A stretch of DNA of 64,000 nucleotides from Ignelater luminosus (taxonomy: Eukaryota; Arthropoda; Insecta; Coleoptera; Elateridae). The position numbers and the translations under genes were made by a program. This document shows, piece after piece, positions 13,274 to 27,020 of the stretch. Each line of letters starts with the position of its first letter. Within the stretch, counting starts at the first letter, position 1. Location of the stretch: contig VTPC01000615.1 of assembly GCA_011009095.1 (NCBI GenBank), positions 74,350 through 138,349 of the forward strand. The letters run 5' to 3'. A model generated the notes under the pieces. The model was not told the DNA's origin. It made no database searches and saw only the letters and a list, made by a program, of their open reading frames with translations.

Positions 13274-14726
13274 AAAAAAATAAGTAGAATGGGTGATGGT
13301 TGGTGTATAACGGTAATTTGGGTCCCTGATTACAACTCCGTCATCAGAATTGACAAATTCAAAATGGCGGAACAAATATGGCGAACGTGACAATAAAAAA
13401 ATAACAAATTTTTCACATAATTGAGTATACATGATATTTTTAGATACTCGCTTTCAAATTATAAGTGTAGAGTGAAAACCATAAAATGGCGGAACAAATA
13501 TGGCGCACATAATTGCAAAACTTATTTTATTTACTCAAAAAAGAAACAATTAAATAATTAAATAAATGAACCAATAAAAAAATAAATGACTAAATGCTTT
13601 TAGAGATGTTGATAGAATTATTTATTAAATCGAGTCGAATATTAATAGAGATTTTACTTTGTCAGTAAGTTCGGATGGATTTTTAACGAGAAATTTGTGC
13701 AAACATGAAGTCAAAAGATCTGAAGATTCTAATAATCTATGAAAGGAATCGAGATTGATTTCGACGCAAGGATCTAATAATAATAATTAGTTAAAAGTTA
13801 AATGATTAATTTATTAAAATTGTAAAAAGATCCTTAAATTCAAACAAGTGTCAGAAATTTTATTGACAACTGTTGATATAACTCATAGCATAGTAATCTG
13901 TGATCGATATTTGAGAATAAAATTTAATAGAGAATTGTCATTTCAACATATACAGTCCAGTCACTTTATACATTCACCTCTAAAAGCATTCGACTGAAGA
14001 TTTTCCTTCGGAATTCTTTTTATTTGGGCGTCAAAAACAATCCTTCAAAAGTCCATAAAGCCAACTGGACTGCTACAGAAGTTACAGAAGATCAAAGGTC
14101 ACGAAAATCAGTTTTTCTCAAATATCTCAAAAACTGTTGGTTCTACGTAAATTTTGTATAGGACCTTTTTTTTGTGTAGATTTAGCTCCTCATGAACAAA
14201 TTTCATAAAGACCAAAATTAATGTGTGCTTTTAGGTACCATAGACATTATTCCATAATTAAGCCTAACAAATTGATGCGAGACCTTAAAACATGTATGAT
14301 GCAAAAAATAATGAATAATGATAACTTTATATTAAAATTACACAGTTACTATTCATAAAACTAAGTATATACGCACAATTACAGACTTACCAGAGCCTAT
14401 CGATGCCATGATATATACAGATGGCAAACCAAAACACTAGAAGCGTTTAGAACAAATGCGCGTTTTTCGAGTCTTGTATTTGGTAACAGCGTTAAAATAT
14501 TTTATCGGTCGTTTTATTTTTGTCGATTGCAGCCCATATGTTGTAATAATGTACCTAGCAATAATATATACAACCATATTTATAAACAATTTGTAATTTT
14601 TTAATAATTATATGCACCATTTTGGATCCGCCATTTTGAATTTTACAATTTTAACCTTAAATTTGTAATCAGAGACCCGAATAACCTTTTTATGCACCAA
14701 TCATCACCCATCTTACTTATGTTTTT

Positions 14727-14765
14727 GACTTTTGTCCGCCTAGATATTCGGCTCAGACCACTGTG
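14727..14765 (-). repeat. Right 23-RSS-like terminus
   Basis: On the - strand: heptamer CACAGTG (14765-14759), a 23-bp spacer (14758-14736) and nonamer ACAAAAGTC (14735-14727). It has the same heptamer and nonamer as the left end; the four differences from the left end are all in the spacer. The second CGGCA copy follows at 14766-14770. Confidence 0.85.
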
Positions 14766-14770
14766 CGGCA

Positions 14771-17700
14771 GTTCCACAACAAATCACTTATTGTTTATAA
14801 GAATTTAGTGGAGATATTCAAACTCATATGCTGCAGGTGTTACACCGGAACGTATTTATTGTTTAACTTTACTTACTGAAAGTCACGTTTATTATTTGGA
14901 TAGAAGTGTAGAACGCTGTCTACGCGGGGGGGGGGGGGTTACAAAATCATTTATTATTTTAATTATGTGTATCTTGTGTATGCTTCCAACTTGATTTTTC
15001 TTTTTTTATCTTCTTGTTTATAACTTACATCAAGGTTGAGATTGTTTAATGTAAAATTAAAAGCAACAAAAATTAAATTGCTTACCTCTAAAAATTAATT
15101 ATAATCCTTAAATTTATGATAAAGAAAATAAAAAGCTGCAGTAATATAATTTTGAATATTAAATTCAAGTCATTTTGTTAAAATTTAAATAAGATCTAAT
15201 TTTAAATGATTAACTTGCAGTATATGAAATTAGTTTCAGTTTAAATTATTAACATCCAATTACAGTCTGTCAAATTCTAACAAAATCTAAATTGCAAATA
15301 TGCATTCAGATATATTGTATACACACATTTTTCATTAGACTAAATTTAAAGCAAACGGGAGATTGCTTATCTAATTGTAAGTAGAAAAAATGACTTTTAT
15401 CAATTAATCCTTTACATTCCTAATTAAAAAATAAATCAGATTAAAAATTAAACTCGTTATACAGCTGTTTTAACCGTGAAATCTCCTACAGTGACTATTA
15501 AATAAGATCTTCAATAATTCACTGATTAAAAGGGTTGCTATAAATACCTATCAAATATAAGTTATTGTGAGTAGATAACTAAGAAGAAATTGTGTCGAAA
15601 TATACTACAGTTTGCAATTGAGAGTAATTACTAATAAATCTTGATGACATGGTAATATCCTGCTTTAGTATAATTAATTATTCTTTGATATATTTATTCT
15701 GATTGGGTATCTATCAGAAATAGTACGATTAATTGAATAAAAATGAAAGAAATTTTAAACTTCAAACTATAATTAGACTATAATCTTATTATAAGTTATA
15801 TTTTTACGAATTTTTAATTCATCCGATTAATACAATCTTACAAAGTATAGTTTTGCTGTTAAAGACACGTGCATACTTAAGCAAGCCACTTCATTTTATA
15901 TTCCTTTTCCCGTTTTTAATATTAAATTTTTTTGTTATCACTACAGGATTAATAAAACTATAAAATTTTATAGTTAATTCAGTGTAAGGTACGACCTTTC
16001 AAACATTGTAAAACCACCTGTACATGTAATATCTCCAAAGCACAGACATGTTTTGTATGCTTTCTTTTATAATCATGGTATCATAATCACGGTCGTAAAA
16101 AATTTATAGGGTCGCTCTGTATACACATGCACACGTTGTGGTTCCGAGGGCCCGTAATTAATTCCAAGCGCAGTACGCTCTGGTGCAATCAAATAATCAA
16201 CGGAGATGACGGCTTGAAGGCCTCTGTTTACGACCCTGCACACTAAATGCAATATCTCGTTGGTTTAACAGGATACATGGGGTTCTTTTATTTGCTGCGT
16301 AAGCATTCGCTTTATTTAAACATATTTGCCAAATTGGCTTTTTAGTTCATGAATAGACCCCTTTTTTATTTAATCTTTAATGTCCTAGAGGTAATAAAAT
16401 AAAAAAAGCGCATGTTAGAAATTAATTTCTCATCTTCACCAATTTTATGAACGACCGGAAATAGTAGAACGACCAGACAGACGGTTTTAGTGAATTATAA
16501 CGTCATGTATCTTTCTGGGGTGACCATAGCACCAGGTCAGTTGACTTATGACCAACCCCTGGTGCAGTTTACGACACTGTGTATTCGAGCCGGCTGCATT
16601 TGGGGTGGCTTCCCTGAAGGGTGCGATAACAACTGAATATATGGCACATGCTAACGAGCTTCTGAATAATCTGATTCGCACTTTTAATTAATGCCCGACA
16701 TAAATTATGGTGCCGCGGTTAGTTATGGAGCACAAAGTTGCAAAAACCGTATTTGCATGTGTGTCCCGGCAATTAATTTGTCAAAGGGCGACTTTGTTTT
16801 CTGTACTAATTATGTGTACTATTATCTTTTTTATTCTGATAAAAACGATTTATATACATGCACTAGGTTTATTGATATAAATTACAACAAGGGAAAGAAA
16901 CACATACAAATATCTCGAAAGAAGGTTGTTTTGCCTTTAATATCTTTACTGTCTCAAAAGATTCGTTTTTAACATTATTATCTTCTAAAACTTTCAAGAT
17001 TTAACAGTAACATAGTTAACAAATGTGAAATAATAATAAACGAACTAAAGAACAAGATAAAAAAATTTACGGACAATATTTCATTCTAATTATAGTAACA
17101 TTCAACCCTGACCTATCACTTATCAACATATCAACGTCAAAGAATAGTAAGGTGTAATAAAAATCAAAAATAAGTTGTATACCTGGAGTTCACTTTCCGA
17201 TTTTCTGTTGCGCTACACCCTCCAACGAGCCTCCTATGATATCCCACATCAGACTCTGTTTCGGCCGCCAATGGTCCATTTACATATGGTAAATCACAGT
17301 AGGACTTTCTCTTCCAACAATCAATCTGTAATGGCTCCTCAGCGCAATTTAGTAAAAAGCGCGATTATTAGTATCCTTGTAGATTAATAAACAAGCTAAG
17401 ATGAAGCTAAAATCCCTACAGTTCTTAAAAATATAGACACCGTGAGATTCTAGAAGGTACACGAAACATTTTGAAAAGTTCAGCGAGGAAAATAAAAATT
17501 TACTTGCAGAAGAAGTAAAACAATTGCAGGAGTAAATATCCATTAAAGCGTCTTTCTGAATACTGAGCATAAATTTATTCTTTAACAACAAACTCGCAAC
17601 CTTCATCAATGCTCATCAACGACATAGGGAATATCAAAATTTGTTCTTAACTCAAACAAAATTTAGCGGTTTAGAGATTCTCAAAACAAACTTTTGCGCA

Positions 17701-18897
17701 CGAACCAATAATAGTCCAAGCATTTTAAATATTATTTATTTTGCAAATTCAATCTTGGATTTGTAGTATCAATTTTCAGAAGGGACATAATATATCTTGT
17801 ATTTTAAACAAAACGTCTCTATTGCGTAACTTACTGATGTTTATTACCTGACCATACAAATCCACTTCTTGTTTTAAATAAACAGACCGCTGTCTTCTCT
17901 ATTTCTTTGCTTTGTTGGTAAGAAAACTACAAATTCTATTACGAATGGGTGAAGATAAAACCTGGTTCAAAGTAAGTTCAAAAATACATTAGCGTTCTAA
18001 AGCAAAATTTCCTTTTTGAGAATAAATAAATGCTTTGTTCTAAAGTATTCAAGTTTACACTACTCTTTGGTCAAAGCTACGAGAACAATACCAAATCTCC
18101 TTTCCAGGGCATGCCACCGCGATTAGTCGTGTCTAAATTACATGATCTCTGCCTTTAAACTAAATTTAACTTAACATCTGCGCTAGTCTTGATTTTGTTT
18201 TTTAGCTGCTTTAGCATTTCTAAAAGCATTTTCTACCGTAACAAATCCAGAATCTACGCATCTCAACAAGTGTGTCGTAAAAGCATCTTCTATTTACATA
18301 AATCTAAGAACATGGCGCTTTTAAAACCACAGTCCATTGAATGAAATACACTAGTGTATGTTGACTGAAAATTCCAATTGGAATATTGTAGCAGTCGCAT
18401 TTTAACTACGCACAAGAACTCAGTCGGTATTATCAGTGAAACTTCATAAATAATTAACACATCAGTCATCAAGTTCAGGCCAAATCTGATAAGTATCTGA
18501 AGTTAAAAAAGGCTTCCAGTTTCCAAAACTGCAAAAGGTTCAGATATACCAATATAAGGCAAACGTGGGTGATTAAACACGCAATAACGGTAACTCATAT
18601 TGACTGACAACATTAACCAGCATGCGTCTTCTCCTTCAAGAAAACATAGGAGTTTCGACCAGGACATTAGAAAATCATACTAGCACTTTGTACAAAAAAA
18701 AAATCCAAAAACTATCAACAAACAGAATTGTCGGAGAAGTATCAATAAACAAGGATGCTATTACGAAAAAAAAATCTTTGTTTGGGTCAGAAGCTTCGCG
18801 ATTCTACAAAAGAAAAACCTTGGAAGATTAGACCCACTAGGTTATTCACCAGTTAAGCAGCTAAAAATTCTATCTAAATTTTCAAGAGTCCTTGGAC
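14771..18897. other. Gene-free stretch with G13 tract and two GC-richer patches
   Basis: No coding gene is recognised. A run of 13 G lies at 14926-14938. Two patches, 16090-16260 and 16490-16770, are less AT-rich than their surroundings; the second contains an octamer-type ATTTGCAT at about 16753. They could be conserved non-coding DNA or old repeat pieces. Open frames at 16487-16681 (-), 16691-16972 (+), 17175-17387 (+) and 17349-17609 (-) show no family motifs. Confidence 0.5.
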
Positions 18898-18899
18898 TT

Positions 18900-19775
18900 G
18901 AATGCAAGACCAAGGTGCCATTGAACCTTCAGACAGTTCTTAAACTTGGATATCTACCAGAATCCAAAGCATCTATTTTTGGCTAGGGGAAAAGAAACTT
19001 AAGTTCTAGAAGAAATGCAAGGCTAAAACGTTATTGAACCTTCCTACAGTTTTTTAAGTTGGATATTTGTCAGGAACCAAGTTATTTATCTCTAGCCAAG
19101 AGAGAACAAACTGAAATTCTTAAGGAAATGCACGACCAAGATGTCATTGAACCTTCTGACAGTCTTTGAACTCGAATATCTGCTAAGATCCAAGATGTCT
19201 ACCTTCGACCAAACGTAAAAAGCCGAGATTCTAAACTAAATATAAGACCAATTTTCCGGCAGTTCTTGAACTTAGATATCTGCCAGAATCTAATATATCT
19301 ATTTTTGACCAAGAGAGAAGAAACTTAAATTCTAGAAAAAATGCAAGGCTAAAACGTTATTGAACCTTCCTACAGTTTTTTAACTTGGATATTTGTCAGA
19401 AACCAAGTTATCTATCTCCAGCCAAGAGAGAACAAACAGAAGGTCTCAAGGAAATGCAAAGCCAAGGTGTCATTGAACCATCTGACAGTTTTTAAACTCG
19501 GATATCTGCAAAGATCCAAGATGTCTACCTTCGACCAAGTGAAAAGAAGCCGAGATTCTAAAGTAATTACAAGACCAACCTTCTGGCAGTTCCTAAACTT
19601 GGATATCTGCCAGAATCCAAAATATCTATTTTTGGCTAAGAGAAAAAAACTTAAGTTCTAGAAGAAATGCGAGACTAAAACGTTATTGAACTTTCCTACA
19701 GTCTTCGAACTTGGGTGTCGGCTGGAATCCCAGATTTATAGCTTTAGTCAAGAAAGAGAAAATCCAAGTTTTAAA
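18900..19775 (+). repeat. Higher-order tandem array, 326-bp period of three monomers
   Basis: Monomers starting at the AAATGC landmark lie near 18900, 19013, 19126, 19238, 19339, 19452, about 19564 and 19665. Corresponding monomers recur at exactly 326 bp: 19013, 19339 and 19665 share the GGCTAAAACGTTATTGAAC type (third copy slightly diverged), and 19126 and 19452 share a second type. The monomers are about 113, 112 and 101 bp, so the unit is a trimer, as in alpha-satellite-style higher-order repeats. Shared words include TTGAACCTTC, GGATATCTG and CCAAGAGAGA. One monomer (about 19445-19489) translates as LKEMQSQGVIEPSDS, resembling the segment just before the palm of Ty3/gypsy reverse transcriptase. 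Because 326 is not a multiple of 3, the array is not a coding repeat. Confidence 0.85.
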
Positions 19776-19864
19776 GAAACGCATTTGATATTTCCACACT
19801 TTTGGATATGATGCACTTTTATAAATTTTTGAACTACGGGAGCTTCAAAGAGTAATTGTTAGGT

Positions 19865-20130
19865 TAACTGTTCTCATTAAGGTCTCACCATGGCTTTCTT
19901 TAGTGGCGAAGGCAAATTCCCGAAGAGTATTCTTCCGCACACACCGCCAACAAAATACCACACAGTGCAACAATAGCACAGCGCCTTCTCCATACCAACG
20001 AGGAGTAGCTGCTGCAGCCCTAGCACTCGAAACCATCTCGGGTACACCTACCGCTATCAAAACAAAGCACTGTCGCTCTACCAACACGTCTCCACATAGC
20101 GTGAGGTTTGCATTCAGCCACGACTCAACT
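19865..20130 (+). repeat. Old diverged copy of the 50.3-kb retroposon
   Basis: ACTGTTCTCATTAAGGTCT, then GGCTTTCTTTAGTGGCGAAG and GGCAAATTCC, line up with 50428-50482 in the same order and spacing. CACACACCGCC follows where the younger copy has CCACCACCCACACC. The hairpin and pentanucleotide tail of the younger copy were not found here, so this copy is truncated or decayed at its 3' end. Open frames on both strands are by-products of its higher GC content. Confidence 0.65.
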
Positions 20131-20619
20131 TAGAATGAGCACCCGAAAAACCAAAATTATTTTTCCGTTTGGATCTACTAAAGACGCAAAGCTTCCTTTA
20201 GAAACCATAACTGTTCATCATGAACTGATTTGCCACTCATAGCATCTTGTTCAAACAATACTCTACGTAAAAGTGTGGAAAGTCTACAACTAATAGTAGA
20301 AAATTCATAAATATTTGAATTTAAAAATTTGAATCACATTCAAAGTAAATAGTTGGATAGTTTCAGTTCTATCAGGGTTTCTAATTTTCCTTAGTTTTAA
20401 AGTTTCCAGAACCCAGGGATGGTGAGTTTCGTCTAGAATCTCAACTCAAAACTTTGTCTTATAAAAGATATGTCTACAATATAAATGCATACATATTGTA
20501 TTTCTTAGTTTCGACATTTTTATCTTGTGAGGTAGATGAGAAGATAGACGCATCACTTCTATGGTTACGTTTTCTAACAATAACGCTTTCAATTAGTAAC
20601 CATCATTGAATTTCTTTCG
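20131..20619. other. No gene seen
   Basis: AT-rich spacer with no recognisable feature. Confidence 0.5.
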
Positions 20620-21180
20620 GGTTTTACGGTAATAGATTTTGTATGGTATCGACTGACAGTGCTTGGACGACGAACTTTACAGAGTTTACTGTCTTAGGCA
20701 CCAAAGAGTCCTTCTAGGGATTGCCAGTCCAGGTGACTACAATAAAAAAACGGTACTCCTGGGGTATTCTTCAAGGCAACGGTAATGGGTAAGACTAAAT
20801 TTCCTTGGTGCAGATTAAATCGGGATTCATTAAAAAAAATTAACCAAGATTGAGTAACCATAAATCTAAACAGTTATGGTATTCGCAGTTTCTAACTAAA
20901 GAGCCGCTGCCTGATGGAGTAACGGTTAGTGTGCATCGATTTGTACCTCTTATTTTTCTTCTTCGACTGCTGCTAGAGTCCGGACGGTTCGGGATGTTGT
21001 GAACGGTCAACTGTACTGTATTTTCATCGGAACCGGGCACGGGACTTATCTATAAATGGGGTATGGTTATAGTGGGGTTGCACAACGGTTCACTAAACAT
21101 GCTTCGATGGGAGCAAGAATGCAGTGATTCATCAGACGTGTTACGGTGTTTATTATTTGGAACGGATAATTTTTAAACAA
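20620..21180. other. GC-richer unclassified segment
   Basis: It is less AT-rich than its surroundings, with a - strand open frame of 66 codons (21040-20840) that matches nothing I recognise. On the - strand its edge reads ATAGATAAGTCCC near 21045. This resembles ATAGATAAGTTCCC at the 5' end of the retroposon at 50300, preceded in both by ACCCCA. It may be another repeat remnant. Confidence 0.35.
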
Positions 21181-24100
21181 GTAAGTCTGAAATCCTCTTT
21201 GCAGTGTTGAATATTCAAGATTTTCCTGTTAACTCTCTCTGTATTTTCTCTACTCTTATTTTCCTCTTACTCTTCGCGTAATATAAAATAATAAACTAAT
21301 TCTGTTCAATAACAAGAAGAGAAGGATTTTTTCACTGGACATGGATGCTAAGGGAATATGGATCATAATAACGTATAACTTCTTAAACTTTTAAAATGAA
21401 CTGGAGCACATTTCGACAGGAGTCTCTTACACCTTTTACTAGTTTTCTAGACAGTATATTGGAATATAATACACTCAATCTTGAGTGAGAGATGCTAACA
21501 TTTTTTGAGGTTAAAGTAAACAGAAAAAATCGACAAGAACAAGCTAGACAAGAATAAATATTTAGGATTTATCTACCTTTTAACAGACAGTGCCAGAGCA
21601 TTAATTTTATAATTTTTGTAACATGTTTACCCTTTAATAAATATTCGTATTACCGCTTGAAACCATCCTTGTATAATTAGTTTCCGCAAGTTTAGAATTT
21701 TAAAACGGTGTTACCTACTAAATTGCGCATAAATAAATGTAACTTAATGGATTATTAGAATATATGCAATACCTATATTTATTATAATTAGATCATATTG
21801 CTTTTAGCTAGAACTACTTAACCGTTACAAGAAGGCAATTCTAGTATGGAAACGCATAAATATTAAACAAGAGCGTTCTCTCGATGCAGAATGATGGATA
21901 GACGATGCCTTCGTCGCTGCCAATAAACATAATTGCAAAAGAAAACAGTAAATCCGAGCAAAAAGTTGCACTTATTAAAGAATCAATGAGAAACTCTAGT
22001 ATCAACTCTATACTATTTGTACTTGCCTACTATAGAGAATCGTATTTACATATTTGTAGTTCTTTGAATCTCACAACTGGATTTTCTTGTTAAAATTCAA
22101 TAAATTTAACTAACCATCGTTAAAACATTCTGTTTAGAGAAAATGTTATTAAGAGAACTTAAGTTTAATTCTCTAAAATTTATTAATGTTGCAGGTGTTG
22201 AAACTTGAAAGTTACAGTAAATAAATGACTTTTGCTTGGAAAATAAATAATGAATCATTCCTGGTGAAATTACGTTTTGTGAAGTAAATACAAACGTCTC
22301 ATTATGTCTAGACATTTTAATTTTAACGTAACTCTCATCATTACCTTTCTAAAGAATTCAATAAATCGTTTCGTGTTTGATAATCTTTAAAAGACTCCAA
22401 CGCACATGGACCTTTTAAGTATGACGTTAAGTTTGTCTATCTTCGCAATTTTCTAAATTAATCGCTAATGAAGTTAATTAACATTGCTTCTGTTAATTAC
22501 GTGAGCATTTTGTATAATGAAGCTCCTGTGCATTTAAATAGTTAATTTTCTCTTGCTTTGTAATAGTTTCATTCTTACAACAGAAGAGAAATGGAAAAAA
22601 AAAACAAATTTTGTGTGTGAGTTTTCATTGAGAACGTTTTTAAATCTTTAGATAAACAAAAAGTGTTTGTGATCAAACATGAGCAAATCTCTTATTTAAG
22701 CATCGGGATTTCTGCTTTAATTATCTGCATTGCCAACTATTAAAAGACGCTGATTACAAATTTGAATTCGTCAAAATATCAATCACTAGAATCGTTGAAT
22801 TTATGATGTCCACTTGCAGGCATTAACAGTACTTATTATAGTCACGACCTACTTGAATAAAACGATATGCTATTGTTATTATATTAGTACTTTAATTTTA
22901 GAATCGATTTGAGCTAGTTGACCTAGTCATTCTTATTGGTTGTAGAAAAGATAATCATCAATACTGCTTCTAAAGGTAAATGTGAGTTAATATGAAGAAG
23001 CTTTGTGTCTTACATATTACTTTTTGAGTAGAACTAATCGCACAGCATTATTTATAATTGTCCCATTAACATTACATACATAGTTTGACTCGAGATGTCT
23101 TACTTTTAGCATATTCACACGAAATTTATATTGCTTTGCTCTAAGTAGGATAATTATCTAGACATTATCCTTTTAGATTGTTAAATTGTCATTTTGTCAT
23201 GAAATACTAGACGCATACCTTCATGCACAAACAATTTCAAGCCGCGGTGTTTACGATGCTCAAGATTTCAAGTCAGACGATAATAAACCCTAGTATCTAA
23301 TTTAAGAATAAATAAAACTAAATGGTTACACACTAGACATGATACCTTAACATAATTCCATAAAATTACATTAATTTACCACCGACAAAACACACAGAAT
23401 GGAAAACATTATTATCTTGAAAAGCATTAAATAGACAATATCAGAGACAACCGTGAGAAAACCACATTTTCTTATCGAAAATTAGACCAAGTGTGTAATT
23501 ACGCCTTCATTTAAAGAAATCATTTTAATGTTCCTGTGCTTAAATTTACAATTTTAATAATACAAAAGGAAAATAATATTAAATAACAAACTCTAAGAAC
23601 GAATTCAAAATGTGAAATCGAGATATTACAGTAGCTAAAAGATATAATTTCGAGAATCATTAAATTCAGATTGTTTCTATTGTACATAATATGCCGCGTT
23701 TAATGATCAATCTTTCACACGACCTGCAAGAAAAAATTAAAATTACAGGGCTACCAAATGTATTAAAAAGTAGAGGTATTTGGAAATAGGCGACGATAAT
23801 GAATAATTTCCTGAATTGTGCCGCGTCACGAAGAATAACGACACATAACATACATGCATGAAAAAAGAATTAATGTATAACGTGAATGTGTCAAATGTAA
23901 AAATAAAAGAAACCGAGAATGACAACCGGTTATTATTAGATTTCCGTTTGAAAAATAATATCTCTGAAAGGATTCTAATTTAGAAAATTGCTTAATCTAG
24001 AATTTTTTATTTCATAGAAGGAAATTCCTTTTTGTTTTTTAATATGAATGCTTATCTTTCTTCTAGGCGTTGGAGAAAAATCTTAATTGAGCAATGATGC

Positions 24101-25879
24101 CCTCAAAATAATATTTCGATTAGTTTCGCATAATTTTCTTTCAAGAAATCATCGCAGACGTTTTAAATTGAAGCCTTCAGTGTTGTAATTTTCAAATCTG
24201 ACGTGGTATTATTAAGGTGTCTGAAGGATATTTCGATTTAAAAGTTTATTACGATTTGGTCCTGGTGATATATAATTCTAGAAGAAAACAAAAGGAAGTT
24301 GATTTCACGTATTTTAATATACGTGTAAGAAATATAATTAGAAATCTGTCAAATAGATTTCCTACCTAGCAATTTGAGATTCTCTACTACAGTTCAACGA
24401 AATTTCTATTTCTCTTTTGATCAATTATTAGATTATAATACTATGCATTCTTCCATAATAATAATTATTACTATAATCTATAAAAATACTTACAAATATT
24501 CTTTGATCAACTGTATATTTTCTAAACGGAGACTCACCTGAAACAAAAATTAAAAATCAATAAAAATTTAATTTATATAATCCATTTTCTTTATATTTTT
24601 ATTTTCTATAAATTAGTGTAATAAAAAACTGAATAAACAGATAAGGAAACCATAAAGTGACACAATCAAAATAATTTCTCAATGACAAAATGCGTGTGCG
24701 TAGGTTATATGCAAATTGGTAAATAAAATTTAAAAAAATTGATTATGCTTCCTAATGGTTTTAAAAACGGTCGGCCTACAGGGCAATTGTTTTCAGTTAA
24801 AAACAACTATACATCATTTAAACACAGAAAAACAATATAATAAAAACACATAACTGGAATATTTATGCAATATATGATTCCTTCTGTGTTAATTAACACC
24901 TATTGTTTTAATTAAGTCCCTGTAAATTAAAAAAGAAAAAGTTAAACCGTTTGTTCTACAACAGGCAGTAAACTTGTAACGCAACCTTACATTATTAGTA
25001 AAATTTACTCTAGTGTAACTAAGACTACTGGTCTTGGACCGGCTAAACTCAGTGAGTGGCCTTGAGTGAGGATGAAGAGATTACACGTACAATAAAACCT
25101 AGTAATTGTAATTAATATTTATATTGAAAAAAAAAACAATCAACGGCGCCAGTTTTCCCAGTAGAATAAATTTAAGGGTCTTTAACAAAATTGTTAAAAA
25201 TATAAATATTGAAAGACGAGCATGTTGGGATGGTAAACAAAATTCAGAACCAAACAGAGATCCACTTCAACAAAAAAAAAAACTGCGTCGAACGATCTGG
25301 TCGACAGTTGAACGGAATCTTCGAAGGGCGTCACCTTTTAAAGCAACAAACTGAAGTTGAGCCAAAAAAAACTCCAAGAATTCACGGACAGGAACAAGCT
25401 AAATAAAACCAAACATCTCGTATGAGACCTAGAAAAGTAAAAACACAATCCGCTTACCCTCACTGAGCTGAGGCTTGTTACAAACAAATTTATAAATCAC
25501 CAAGACGCAACGCATTGGTGACGAGTTTCCGTTTAACTGACTCTCTTAACGCTGGGTTAAACTCCCACATCATGGACGAGCTCCTCCATAAGAAAAACTC
25601 GGTTCTAGGAAAATTTCAAAGTTTAACAAAACAACAGACGACTTGGAGATGTATTTCTGATAGCAAACACTCTGATCAAGTAGCAAAAGATTACATTATA
25701 AACCGATAAAATGCCATCTCTCATCAGAACATAATTGTAAATTACAATTAGTGTAGAAATGAAACCAAATAAGTTGTATGAAAGAACAGGTAAGAAATCC
25801 CAACTTAAATTCATTTTGGCTATATCAAAAGCAAAGAATCAACCACACTTGACCTACCTTTAGAATATCAAAGATAAAA
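21181..25879. other. Gene-free AT-rich stretch
   Basis: I found no gene, RNA or transposon motif in 4.7 kb. Short frames at 21.9-22.3, 23.7-23.9 and 25.1-25.8 kb are unremarkable. A small stem, CACGTAT/ATACGTG with a 6-base loop, lies near 24297-24320. The stretch ends at the assembly gap. Confidence 0.5.
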
Positions 25880-26279
25880 NNNNNNNNNNNNNNNNNNNNN
25901 NNNNNNNNNNNNNNNNNNNNNNNNNNNNNNNNNNNNNNNNNNNNNNNNNNNNNNNNNNNNNNNNNNNNNNNNNNNNNNNNNNNNNNNNNNNNNNNNNNNN
26001 NNNNNNNNNNNNNNNNNNNNNNNNNNNNNNNNNNNNNNNNNNNNNNNNNNNNNNNNNNNNNNNNNNNNNNNNNNNNNNNNNNNNNNNNNNNNNNNNNNNN
26101 NNNNNNNNNNNNNNNNNNNNNNNNNNNNNNNNNNNNNNNNNNNNNNNNNNNNNNNNNNNNNNNNNNNNNNNNNNNNNNNNNNNNNNNNNNNNNNNNNNNN
26201 NNNNNNNNNNNNNNNNNNNNNNNNNNNNNNNNNNNNNNNNNNNNNNNNNNNNNNNNNNNNNNNNNNNNNNNNNNNNNNN
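25880..26279. other. Assembly gap (400 N)
   Basis: Exactly 400 unknown bases, probably a scaffolding gap of estimated or placeholder size. Any open frame drawn across it is an artefact. Confidence 0.99.
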
Positions 26280-27020
26280 TGTGATTTTAACTTTTGAACC
26301 TCGACGGTTGAGTTGCTGACAATACAATTTCCGCTGCCTAAGTGACTCCATTCACATTGCTGCTCCCCACCGTCAGCCTAATTACTGTCGAGAGTGAACC
26401 ATTGAGTCCGTTAAGTGCCCCTGAACGCGTCAAGTGTTCTAATAAAGACAGACAAAAAATGCCGCTAAATTTTGTCAACGTGTATCACAGTAATCATCAC
26501 CTGGTGATCACCTTCAAACTCAATTTTAAAATTTCTAATCGAGGTCGTGACGATCGTGTTTTTCGCGAATAGGGAAAACATTAGGTGCATTCAAATATTG
26601 TTACTACTCAGTTTCGTTCCTCATTCCGTCGTCGAGTAAGGTTGTTGACCCTGTATCAGCCTGTGCGGTGATGCACTATGGAGGAAGAGTAAGCAGCATC
26701 CAGTAGTGTTCCATCATATTTCTCAGCTTCTTTCAATCGACGTGCTCAAGGCTAGGGGGGAGGTCACAACACCCGTACATTCCACAATTAATTCCTGAGC
26801 CTGAGGCTCCTCAGGTCCAACCACTCCACTGCTGTTGAAATTCCTCTTCCGTCCATCACCGACTGAGTAACCCCATCTTGTCAAATGTTGTGGTTTTGAA
26901 AAGAACCGTTCACCCATCAACACCCACCACCTAAATCCCGCATCCTACAATCCATTCTCTCGCCTCTACTGCTTTGGGCTCGTTACGTTCCCACTGCTTC
27001 GCTGTCAACACCATCAAGAT
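26280..27020. other. GC-richer unclassified segment beside the gap
   Basis: Less AT-rich than the flanks. A 66-codon - strand frame (26923-26723) has no recognised motif. The composition resembles the segments at 32760-33240 and 63380-64000 and all three could be pieces of undescribed repeats. A short shared phrase, GGCTCG followed by GTTCCCAC within about 15 bases, occurs near 26975 and 63535, but that is too little to prove kinship. Confidence 0.35.

Larger units (their letters stand above)
13235..14765. mobile_element. Non-autonomous Transib-like transposon with RSS-like ends
   Basis: A 1531-bp element is flanked on both sides by the same 5 bp, CGGCA (13230-13234 and 14766-14770). The termini are inverted repeats of about 150 bp (13235-13385 and 14618-14765). 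The outermost 39 bp match at 35 positions. Each end reads CACAGTG, a 23-bp spacer, then ACAAAAGTC. A 5-bp GC-rich target duplication and CACAGTG-type ends are diagnostic of Transib, the superfamily from which RAG1 and its recombination signals are thought to derive. No Transib transposase fragment is visible inside, so it would need one in trans. AAAATGGCGG occurs at 13361-13370 and 13493-13502 and inverted at 14628-14637. The interior is otherwise AT-rich. The superfamily call is inference from ends and duplication length. Confidence 0.85.
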